Origin: Deferribacterales bacterium
GTDB lineage: Bacteria > Chrysiogenota > Deferribacteres > Deferribacterales > JAISNW01
DNA: 6,187 nucleotides
Direction of reading: 5' to 3'
Assembly: GCA_025997275.1 (NCBI GenBank)
Contig: BNUJ01000084.1
Coordinates: 1 to 6,187, forward strand
A program made the translations under genes and the position numbers. The notes below the pieces were generated by a model. That model was given only the letters and a program-made list of their open reading frames with translations, was not told the origin of the DNA and searched no databases. Below, piece by piece: positions 1-5,118 of the stretch (positions are counted from its first letter, which is position 1; every line of letters begins with the position of its first letter).

Positions 1-1425
1 CCAAGGTGTTTTAGTCTCGCTGAACCAAATGTGGGTAGCAAGGTTGTCAAAGGTAATATTCGGCTGAATATTGCCCTCCTCGTCAAATACAGGCTCGCCC
101 AACTCAAAGAACCTAAAACCGCCACCGCCAGTCCAACCGACAGCTTTACTTATTCCGCCCTGTTCGCCGTCAATTACCTTTTGCAGGCGCACGGCGCAAT
201 GCGTTTTTGCGTGTTCACCCATCTCAACGCCAATATATCTCCGTCCCATCTTTTGAGCTACGGCAGCAGTCGTGCCTGAGCCAAGAAACGAGTCAAGGAC
301 AAGGTCGCCTTTATCGGAATACATAGTTAGTATTCTTTCCAAAAGACTTTCAGGTTTCTTTCCATTCTTAAAGCCAATACCGCCTTCTAAATCTAATCTT
401 CCCCAAGAAATGTCGTCCCAAGAAGTGCCAAGTTCCTCTGTTTTTGAAACTTTATCTCCTATCTTATTAGCAGAGTCCTTAAACCAAACAACCAAAGTCT
501 CATTCCAGATATATTTCGTTGTTGCCTGTCCTTTTGACTTCCCGCTTGTTGGAATATAATCAAATGATATTAGTTTTTGCTTTTCATTTACAATACCATT
601 TACTCTCGGCAAAATTGAGGTCTGGGCATTGGTAACCATAAATATTCTATCATAATATTTAGAATATGCTTGGCTTTGTGTTAGATTTTCTTCTTTCATT
701 ACTTTTGAGATACTAGAAAAAACAAAATCTGTATGCTCAAATACTTTAAGCCCATCTACTTCCTCTATTTGTTTTCGGTTGCCAAAATCCATAATAATTC
801 TAGTATAGTAAAATCCTTTATCCTCATCTTTATGCTCTTGAATATGAACATCTATCGGGGTTTCTGTGTATAATTTTCTATACACAAATTTAATTCTATT
901 TTTACAATACATAAGCACAAACTCTGTATTTTTCTTGGCTTTCTTATCTTCACCTCCGCCACTAGCCCCAGAACTAACTTTTGCTTTGATGCTGATTGTG
1001 TTTAAGAAATTGCTACGGTCAAATACTTCATCCATAATGACTTTTAAGTATGCCATTTCATCGTCATCTATTTGAATAGATATTACACCATATTCTGCTA
1101 ATAACTCCCTTAATAATTCTACTCTTGGATACATCATAGCCAACCAAATAGAATGCTCTAAATTATCATCATATCCAACATCTTTACCATCTGCATCCTT
1201 TCTTGCTCCAGTATTATATGGCGGGTCTATAAAAATACACTTAACTTGCCCCGCATAGAAAGGCAACAGGGCTTTAAGTGCCTGTAGGTTATCGCCTTGA
1301 ATAAGCATATTGCCAGTGTTTTTATCGCCATAAGAAAGTTCAGGTTTTTCGGTTAGCAAGCGATACGGCGTGTGTTTCGCCGCTTTCAAGTCTTCTTCAC
1401 GTGTAAGCCAGTTCAGTATAGGCAT
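1..1425 (-). CDS. mod: Type III restriction-modification methyltransferase (Mod-like), 3' end cut off by window edge
   Basis: Predicted site-specific DNA methyltransferase that transfers a methyl group from S-adenosylmethionine to adenine in its target sequence. In type III systems Mod pairs with a Res helicase-nuclease. The minus strand reads open for 475 codons from ATG at 1425 to the left edge with no stop. The start is preceded by an AAGGGG ribosome site at 1438-1445, and an in-frame stop lies upstream. Motif order is that of beta-class enzymes: a QGDNLQAL segment (residues 43-50), catalytic DPPYNTG (67-73), a long variable middle (about 140-330) that is probably the target-recognition region, then the SAM-binding DSFLGSGTT (378-386) and RRYIGVEM (395-402). 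The visible end (GEPVFDEEGNI, IWFSE) resembles the C-terminal part of type III Mod proteins, usually 600-700 residues, so roughly 130-220 residues lie outside. The middle looks more AT-rich than the ends. No simple-sequence repeat, the usual cause of mod phase variation, is seen. A res gene would be expected further left. The methyltransferase call is firm; type III assignment is likely but unproven without res. Confidence 0.92.
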   Translation of the reverse strand, partial: MPILNWLTREEDLKAAKHTPYRLLTEKPELSYGDKNTGNMLIQGDNLQALKALLPFYAGQVKCIFIDPPYNTGARKDADGKDVGYDDNLEHSIWLAMMYPRVELLRELLAEYGVISIQIDDDEMAYLKVIMDEVFDRSNFLNTISIKAKVSSGASGGGEDKKAKKNTEFVLMYCKNRIKFVYRKLYTETPIDVHIQEHKDEDKGFYYTRIIMDFGNRKQIEEVDGLKVFEHTDFVFSSISKVMKEENLTQSQAYSKYYDRIFMVTNAQTSILPRVNGIVNEKQKLISFDYIPTSGKSKGQATTKYIWNETLVVWFKDSANKIGDKVSKTEELGTSWDDISWGRLDLEGGIGFKNGKKPESLLERILTMYSDKGDLVLDSFLGSGTTAAVAQKMGRRYIGVEMGEHAKTHCAVRLQKVIDGEQGGISKAVGWTGGGGFRFFELGEPVFDEEGNIQPNITFDNLATHIWFSETKTPW

Positions 1426-1444
1426 TGTGCTATTTTTCCCCTTT

Positions 1445-1472
1445 TGTAAAACTAACCAAGATTATTTTGAGA
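1445..1472 (-). repeat. Candidate left crossover site (degenerate, inverted copy of the site at 1673-1700)
   Basis: The plus strand here begins TGTAA, has the core TAACC-AA-G centred on 1458/1459, and continues TTA. Aligned by hand to the reverse complement of 1673-1700, 19 of 28 positions agree without a gap, including 16 of the first 20. Its own two arms agree at 9 of 13 positions, so it is itself an imperfect palindrome. The centre reads AA on the plus strand, while the right-hand site reads TT, so the two sites face opposite ways. It lies 20 bases upstream of the mod start and overlaps the mod ribosome site by one base. It is weaker than the right-hand site, and a chance resemblance in AT-rich DNA is not excluded. 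Confidence 0.45.
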
Positions 1473-1528
1473 AAGTTATGAACGGGTATTTCTCTCCTCC
1501 TAGATGAGCGTCAATGGCTGAACAAACC

Positions 1529-1595
1529 CCCCTCGTCTCCTGCGGAGACGCTCCCCCGTTGGGGGAGAATATAAGAGGGGTGGCGGTGAAACCGC
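1529..1595. repeat. GC-rich multi-hairpin intergenic element
   Basis: Four inverted repeats can be folded. An outer CCCCTC (1529-1534) pairs with GAGGGG (1575-1580). Nested inside are GTCTCC-TGC-GGAGAC (1535-1549) and CTCCCCC-GTT-GGGGGAG (1551-1567). GCGGT-GAA-ACCGC (1583-1595) follows at once. The first three can form a three-way junction or cruciform. No T-run follows on either strand, so this does not look like an intrinsic terminator. Its form resembles the dispersed REP/MITE-like intergenic repeats of many genomes, but whether it is repeated elsewhere in this genome cannot be seen. Within the proposed invertible segment it stays behind the promoter at 1632 in either orientation. Confidence 0.7.
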
Positions 1596-1631
1596 TGGGA
1601 AGGATTAGGATAGGGACTCATAGCATTTCTT

Positions 1632-1661
1632 TTGACATCTAAAAAATAATCTTGCTATTAG
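1632..1661 (+). promoter_or_regulatory. Sigma70-type promoter pointing toward the recombinase
   Basis: A perfect -35 box TTGACA (1632-1637) is followed after 18 bases by TATTAG (1656-1661), which matches four of six consensus -10 positions; with 17 bases the -10 would be CTATTA. Transcription would begin near 1668 and leave a leader of about 77 bases, running through the palindrome at 1673-1700, before the recombinase ATG. The promoter lies inside the proposed invertible segment. Confidence 0.55.
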
Positions 1662-1672
1662 AGTAAAAAACG

Positions 1673-1700
1673 TGTTATTTTAACCTTGGTTAAAATTACA
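1673..1700 (+). repeat. 28-bp palindrome with serine-invertase core; candidate right crossover site
   Basis: The inner 20 bases form a perfect dyad, ATTTTAACC and GGTTAAAAT around a central TT (1686-1687). Extended to 28 bp, 13 of 14 base pairs are symmetric; the only exception is the 1676/1697 pair. Sites used by small serine recombinases are about 26-28 bp imperfect palindromes with a two-base centre where strands are cut. The core AACC-TT-GGTT is, on the other strand, AACC-AA-GGTT, the core I recall for hix/gix-type invertase sites. It lies 45 bases upstream of a serine recombinase gene. An alternative is an operator bound by the recombinase or another dimeric regulator; a site may do both. 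Confidence 0.65.
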
Positions 1701-1713
1701 AACTGCATACAAT
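1686..1713 (+). promoter_or_regulatory. Possible second recombinase promoter overlapping the crossover site
   Basis: TACAAT (1708-1713) matches five of six -10 consensus bases. A weak -35, TTGGTT (1686-1691), lies 16 bases upstream, inside the palindrome. Transcription would start near 1720, about 25 bases before the recombinase ATG. Because most of it lies outside the proposed invertible segment, it could keep the recombinase expressed in either orientation, and recombinase bound at 1673-1700 would be expected to repress it. The -35 is poor, so this is tentative. Confidence 0.3.
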
Positions 1714-1744
1714 GGTCATATCAATAACTGGAGGGGATATTGTT

Positions 1745-2329
1745 ATGACTTATGGTTATATCCGTGTCAGCACAGCACATCAAAACACCGAAAATGGAAA
1801 GTTCGAGATAGCAGACTACGCTAGACGTAATGGTATAGTCATAGACAAATGGGTCATTGAAACTATTAGTTCAAGAAAGAAACTATCAGAACGAAAATTA
1901 GGCTCATTATTAAAGCGATTAAAGAGGAATGATACAATAATAGCCACAGAAATATCCCGTATAGGTCGCAATATGATGGAGGTCATGGGAATATTATCTA
2001 TGTGCATGCAGAAAGACTGTGCTGTTCACACCATTAAAGAAAACTATAGGCTAGGACTTGATATACAATCAAAGGTTCTGAGTTTTGCTTTTTCGTTAAG
2101 TGCAGAGATAGAACGGAACTTGAATTCAGCAAGGACACGGGAAACGCTAGCAAGATTAAAGTCAGAGGGGAAACGGTTAGGACGACCATATGGCTCAAAG
2201 AACGTATCGCTAAAGCTAGCCGGCAAGCAAGCGGAGATAAAGAGGCTTATCAAGGCTGGGACACGTAAACCACAAATAGCAAAACAACTAGGTTGTAGCC
2301 TGTCAACACTGTATAAGCATATAAATTAG
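1745..2329 (+). CDS. Small serine recombinase (resolvase/DNA invertase family)
   Basis: Predicted site-specific recombinase of 194 residues that cuts both strands at a short palindromic site through a serine nucleophile and rejoins after rotation. The start at 1745 is chosen because GGAGGGG (1730-1736) sits 8 bases upstream; an earlier in-frame ATG at 1712 has no ribosome site. The N-terminal catalytic domain starts YGYIRVST (residues 3-10), with Ser9 the expected nucleophile and Arg7 beside it. ISRIGRNMMEV (70-80) carries the conserved Arg72 and Arg75. The long dimer helix follows (AEIERN, 120-125, to about 140), then the GRP hinge (146-148) and a Hin-type helix-turn-helix (about 160-192, ending STLYKHI). 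Length and order match Pin/Hin/Tn3-resolvase-type proteins, with the overall style of the Bacteroides Mpi invertase group. All expected parts are present, so it is probably active. The palindromes just upstream are its likely targets. Whether it acts as invertase or resolvase cannot be told from the protein alone; the inverted site pair favours inversion. Confidence 0.93.
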   Translation: MTYGYIRVSTAHQNTENGKFEIADYARRNGIVIDKWVIETISSRKKLSERKLGSLLKRLKRNDTIIATEISRIGRNMMEVMGILSMCMQKDCAVHTIKENYRLGLDIQSKVLSFAFSLSAEIERNLNSARTRETLARLKSEGKRLGRPYGSKNVSLKLAGKQAEIKRLIKAGTRKPQIAKQLGCSLSTLYKHIN

Positions 2330-2343
2330 ACATTGAGCTACTC

Positions 2344-2372
2344 TTGACAAATTTAACTATTCCATTTACATT
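2344..2372 (+). promoter_or_regulatory. Promoter of gmhA
   Basis: TTGACA (2344-2349), a perfect -35, is followed after exactly 17 bases by TACATT (2367-2372), which matches four of six -10 bases. Transcription would begin near 2379, about 22 bases before the gmhA ATG at 2401, leaving room for the GAGGA ribosome site. A perfect TATAAT occurs at 2385-2390 but lacks a matching -35. The promoter starts 14 bases after the recombinase stop codon, so gmhA is probably transcribed independently of it. Confidence 0.5.
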
Positions 2373-2400
2373 AGAGCGAAAGTATATAATGAGGAAGCTT

Positions 2401-2976
2401 ATGCAAAATATAAAAGATATAATATCTACTAATATCGCCGTTCAGCAGAAACTGCTAGGGGACGACAAACTAATAAAAACCATATCCGATGTTGTAGCGA
2501 CAATAATCAACGCATATAGAATAGGCAAAAAGATACTCGCTGCCGGCAACGGCGGCTCAGCTGCAGATGCGCAGCACTTTATCGCCGAATACGTTGGCAG
2601 ATTTTACTACGACCGTCCCGCCCTTGCTGGTATTGCGCTTAGCACAGACACATCAATATTGACGGCTATAGGCAACGACTACGGCTACGAGGACGTGTTC
2701 GCTCGCCAACTACAAGCTAACGGGAACGAAGGAGACGTATTCGTCGGTTTTTCAACCTCTGGCAACTCTGCCAATATAGTTAAGGCTCTTGAGGTATGCA
2801 AGGATAAGAGGATAATAAGCGTAGGATTTACGGGCGCGAAACCTGCCAAGATGGACGCCTTGTGCAACTATATAATAAAAGCACCTAGCACAGACACTCC
2901 GCGCATTCAAGAGTGCCACGAACTAATAGAACACACTATTTGTCAACTGGTAGAAGAGGCGATATTCCCTAAATAA
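2401..2976 (+). CDS. gmhA: Phosphoheptose isomerase (sedoheptulose 7-phosphate isomerase)
   Basis: Cytoplasmic enzyme converting D-sedoheptulose 7-phosphate to D-glycero-D-manno-heptose 7-phosphate, the first step toward ADP-heptose for lipopolysaccharide core or other heptose-containing glycans. The start at 2401 gives 191 residues, almost exactly the length of E. coli GmhA (192), and has GAGGA (2391-2395) 5 bases upstream; ATG at 2389 has no good ribosome site. The protein is a single SIS sugar-isomerase domain. Visible motifs are AAGNGGSAADAQHF (residues 47-60), GNDYGYEDVFARQ (91-103), GFSTSGNSANIVKAL (116-130) and RIQECHELIEH (168-178). His59, Glu63, Gln170 and His178 align with the E. 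coli metal-binding and catalytic residues His61, Glu65, Gln172 and His180. No other heptose-pathway gene is visible nearby, so it is an isolated pathway gene between the recombinase and hydrogenase genes, with its own promoter. Confidence 0.95.
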   Translation: MQNIKDIISTNIAVQQKLLGDDKLIKTISDVVATIINAYRIGKKILAAGNGGSAADAQHFIAEYVGRFYYDRPALAGIALSTDTSILTAIGNDYGYEDVFARQLQANGNEGDVFVGFSTSGNSANIVKALEVCKDKRIISVGFTGAKPAKMDALCNYIIKAPSTDTPRIQECHELIEHTICQLVEEAIFPK

Positions 2977-2988
2977 CAACTTTTTTGG

Positions 2989-3016
2989 TTGTAATTTTTG
3001 CAAGATATGTTAAAAT
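2989..3016 (+). promoter_or_regulatory. Probable promoter of the hyb operon (extended -10)
   Basis: TTGTAA (2989-2994, four of six -35 bases) is followed after 16 bases by TAAAAT (3011-3016, five of six -10 bases), with TG at 3008-3009 one base before it, making an extended -10. Transcription would start near 3023, about 19 bases before the hybO ATG. The 65-base gap between gmhA and hybO contains no convincing terminator, so some transcription from gmhA may continue into hybO. No clear FNR-type or other redox-regulator box was found. Confidence 0.4.
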
Positions 3017-3041
3017 TTCTAGTGTTAGCAAGGAGCGGAAT

Positions 3042-4148
3042 ATGTTGAATGACAGTATATTTAGCGCGGCTCTTTCAAGGCGCGACTTTATGAAGACTAT
3101 TACCACCCTTACGGCGGCGATGGGTTTGCCCGCCGCTTTTGCACCGCAAGTTGCAGCAGCAGCAGAGGGAGACAAGCGTCCGCCCGTTATATGGCTACAC
3201 TTTCAGGAATGCACTGGTTGTAGCGAATCGTTGTTGCGTTCTTCACACCCCGATTTGGTTGCTATTCTGCTTGATACGATAAACCTAGAATATCAGGAAA
3301 CTATTATGGCTGGTGCTGGCTTGCAGGCTGAAGAAGCTCTTGAAACTGCACATGAAAAATATGCGGGGGAATACCTACTGGTAGTTGAAGGGGCAGTGCC
3401 GCTACTTGATGACGGCGGTTGCTGTAAGATAGGGGGTTTATCAGCACAAGAATCCTTGCAAAAACTGGCAACTGATGCATTTGCTGTGGTGTGTATGGGA
3501 ACGTGCGCATCAATTGGCGGCATTGTAACGGCGCAACCTAACCCCACTAAAGCCGTCAGTGTGGCATCTCTAGTGAACGATAAACCTGTGATAAATCTAC
3601 CTGGTTGCCCACCTAACCCGTATAACCTGCCCGCCACGATTCTTTATTTACTTACGTTTGGCAAGTTGCCCGAACTGGATAGTCAGAATAGACCAAAATT
3701 TGCTTATGGGCGGCTTGTTCACGACCATTGCGAACGCCGCTCTCACTTTGATGCAGGACGTTTTGCAAAAGCTTTTGGGCATGAAACGCACGCATTAGGC
3801 TATTGTCTCTATGAATTGGGCTGCAAGGGACCTGTTACTCACGCTAACTGCCCTGAGCTTAGGTTCAACGACGGCACCGCTTGGCCAATTTCAATCGGTC
3901 ATCCGTGTATAGGTTGCACGGAACACGTGGCATTTAACACCGCAGTGTCTGATAAAGCAGCTATAGTAGACCCTGCGTCTCCGTCTTGGTTCCCTCCGAC
4001 AAATATGAAACCTGCGGGCAAACCCGCTAGCGTAGCGAGTGCGCTCGGCGTAGGTGTTGCTCTCGGCGGTGCATTGGGCTACGCCGCTGGGCGCGGTCAG
4101 TCTCTGCCCGATGGAGATGAACAGCAAGAGGAACATAGGGATGAATGA
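3042..4148 (+). CDS. hybO: NiFe hydrogenase-2-type small subunit precursor
   Basis: Electron-transfer subunit of a periplasmic, membrane-attached NiFe hydrogenase, carrying electrons from the active site in the large subunit through three iron-sulfur clusters. The start at 3042 follows AGGAG (3031-3035) by 6 bases and gives 368 residues, close to E. coli HybO. A twin-arginine signal SRRDFMK (residues 12-18) with a hydrophobic stretch ends near AAAA (38-41), indicating folded export by Tat. All expected cluster ligands align with the D. gigas enzyme: proximal Cys57, Cys60, Cys155, Cys189; distal His227, Cys230, Cys255, Cys261; medial Cys270, Cys289, Cys292. A Gly/Ala-rich membrane anchor lies at about 329-350, followed by a charged tail. 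Gly59 and Gly160 occupy the places of the two extra proximal cysteines of oxygen-tolerant hydrogenases, so a standard, oxygen-sensitive type is predicted. Its last 8 bases overlap hybA, so the two are translationally coupled. Confidence 0.96.
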   Translation: MLNDSIFSAALSRRDFMKTITTLTAAMGLPAAFAPQVAAAAEGDKRPPVIWLHFQECTGCSESLLRSSHPDLVAILLDTINLEYQETIMAGAGLQAEEALETAHEKYAGEYLLVVEGAVPLLDDGGCCKIGGLSAQESLQKLATDAFAVVCMGTCASIGGIVTAQPNPTKAVSVASLVNDKPVINLPGCPPNPYNLPATILYLLTFGKLPELDSQNRPKFAYGRLVHDHCERRSHFDAGRFAKAFGHETHALGYCLYELGCKGPVTHANCPELRFNDGTAWPISIGHPCIGCTEHVAFNTAVSDKAAIVDPASPSWFPPTNMKPAGKPASVASALGVGVALGGALGYAAGRGQSLPDGDEQQEEHRDE

Positions 4149-5118
4149 TTCCAGACGGCACTTTCTAAAAGCGTCTGCGCTTGGGGGCGTAGCCATAGCA
4201 GCTGCACTGCTCCCGTCTGTAACGGATGCAGAGGAAGAAAGTGAAGTATCCAGCGATAAGCCTGCCGTTCAAGGTTCGTGGAACAAGCACGTTGGTATGT
4301 TATACGATTCTACGCTATGTGTAGGTTGCAAGGCTTGCGTCTATGCTTGTCGCAAGGCTAATTTTGATATGGACGGAACTACTGAGCTTGCTCCAGAAGA
4401 TGTGACAGACCCTCGCTGGGTGAACGTTACGGAGCTTGACTACCGCACTAAAAATATTATTAAGATGTATAAAAGCCCCGATAATTCTAAAATAGCTTTC
4501 ATGAAAAGGCAATGCATGCACTGCTACAAGCCGGGTTGCGTATCTGCCTGTCCCGTGAAAGCTATGACAGAAAACGAAGAAACGGGCATCATAGAATACG
4601 ATAAAGATAAATGCATAGGTTGCAGGTATTGTCAGATAGCATGTCCGTTCAACATCCCTGCTTATGAGTGGCACGATAAGTTCGGCAAGATTACGAAATG
4701 CGAGCTATGCCGTGAAACTAATCTTAAGACTAAAGGTGTTCCCGCTTGTGTTGAAGTGTGTCCTGTGAAAGCAGTTATCTTCGGCACACGGCAGGAGTTG
4801 TTGAAAATAGCCAAAGAACGTATATTGGCTAATAGCGATAGATACGTGAATAAAGTCTATGGCGAATTTGATTACGGCGGCACAGGCGTTAAATATATTG
4901 CTGGCGTGGAGTTTAGCAAACTAGGCTTGCCAGAACTACCCGACTACTCTTATGCGGCAGAATCTGAACATATTCAACATACGCTATATAAGCACATGAT
5001 AGCCCCGCTCGCTCTATATGCAACCTTAACGGCTGTTTCTATCTACAACCAAAAGAAACATGATAGTGAGCATAGGGACGATTCCCACAAAGGTGGAGGT
5101 AACGATGAGCGGACATAA
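4141..5118 (+). CDS. hybA: Hydrogenase-2 ferredoxin-like electron-transfer subunit
   Basis: Periplasm-facing iron-sulfur protein linking the hydrogenase small subunit to the membrane quinone-reactive subunit. It has 325 residues, close to E. coli HybA. The start at 4141 is supported by GAGGA (4128-4132) 8 bases upstream and by the Tat signal SRRHFLK (residues 4-10) that follows immediately; earlier in-frame starts near 4111-4117 lack a spaced ribosome site. Sixteen cysteines in four groups can hold four [4Fe-4S] clusters: 60/63/66/70, 125/128/133/137, 158/161/164/168 and 187/190/203/207. Hallmarks include MLYDSTLCVGC (53-63), QCMHC (124-128), CIGCRYCQIACPFNIP (158-173) and AVIFGTRQELL (211-221). 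NIQHTLYK-like IQHTLYKH (278-285) precedes a single C-terminal membrane helix (about 286-302), followed by a hydrophilic tail with several His and Asp residues. It overlaps hybO by 8 bases and hybB by 14 bases. Confidence 0.96.
   Translation: MNDSRRHFLKASALGGVAIAAALLPSVTDAEEESEVSSDKPAVQGSWNKHVGMLYDSTLCVGCKACVYACRKANFDMDGTTELAPEDVTDPRWVNVTELDYRTKNIIKMYKSPDNSKIAFMKRQCMHCYKPGCVSACPVKAMTENEETGIIEYDKDKCIGCRYCQIACPFNIPAYEWHDKFGKITKCELCRETNLKTKGVPACVEVCPVKAVIFGTRQELLKIAKERILANSDRYVNKVYGEFDYGGTGVKYIAGVEFSKLGLPELPDYSYAAESEHIQHTLYKHMIAPLALYATLTAVSIYNQKKHDSEHRDDSHKGGGNDERT

Larger units (their letters stand above)
1459..1686. other. Candidate invertible DNA segment (about 228 bp between crossover centres)
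   Basis: The segment is bounded by the centres of two oppositely oriented palindromic sites and lies directly beside a serine recombinase gene. It contains one good promoter (1632-1661) pointing right toward the recombinase. Inversion would place that promoter near 1485-1513 on the minus strand, with its predicted transcription start about 50 bases upstream of the mod ATG at 1425. As read here, the segment would be in a mod-OFF or mod-low state, because the minus strand offers only a poor promoter (TTGACG at 1509-1514 with no acceptable -10 box). Boundaries and function are inferred from site symmetry and gene layout; only one orientation can be seen in this sequence. Confidence 0.4.
1426..1744. 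other. Gene-free interval between divergent mod and recombinase genes; candidate invertible promoter region
   Basis: This 319-base interval separates two divergently transcribed genes and holds no credible coding frame. From left to right it contains the mod ribosome site (1438-1445), a degenerate crossover-like palindrome (1445-1472), an AGGAGG-rich stretch on the minus strand (about 1495-1500) with no start codon after it, a GC-rich triple-hairpin element (1529-1595), a plus-strand promoter (1632-1661), a near-perfect 28-bp palindrome (1673-1700), a second possible plus-strand -10 box (1708-1713) and the recombinase ribosome site (1730-1736). The two palindromes are in opposite orientation and enclose the first promoter, which is the layout of an invertible promoter segment. 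Confidence 0.75.

Noticed and set aside
31..1075. Plus-strand open frames at 31-279, 71-256, 272-559 and 866-1075.
   Set aside because: They lie opposite the continuous minus-strand methyltransferase, whose catalytic and SAM-binding motifs are intact; their translations show no family features.
1486..1514. Minus-strand promoter toward mod with -35 TTGACG (1509-1514).
   Set aside because: At 17 or 18 bases spacing the -10 would be AAATAC or AATACC, both poor. It is not good enough to call, although some promoter must serve mod if it is expressed in this orientation.
1712..1744. Earlier start of the recombinase at ATG 1712.
   Set aside because: It has no ribosome site, overlaps a possible -10 box and adds residues before the usual YxRVS start; ATG 1745 has a strong GGAGGGG 8 bases upstream.
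2344..2400. Longer gmhA reading frame from TTG at 2344 or ATG at 2389.
   Set aside because: TTG 2344 is part of a TTGACA -35 box, and neither start has a good ribosome site. ATG 2401 gives the family length and has GAGGA correctly spaced.
2976..2992. ACAAC/GTTGT hairpin after gmhA followed by a short T-run, as a terminator.
   Set aside because: The stem is only 5 bp and AT-rich with a 7-base loop, and it overlaps the likely hyb -35 region; too weak to call.
2991..3016. Resemblance of GTAATTTT and TTAAAAT upstream of hybO to the arms of the 1673-1700 palindrome, as a third crossover site.
   Set aside because: The arms are 3 bases further apart and the AACC-NN-GGTT core is missing. Serine recombinase sites need fixed spacing, so this is probably AT-rich coincidence.
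4054..4140. Upstream in-frame starts for hybA (TTG near 4054, ATGs at 4111 and 4117).
   Set aside because: They lie inside hybO, lack spaced ribosome sites and would put extra residues before the Tat signal; ATG 4141 has GAGGA 8 bases upstream.
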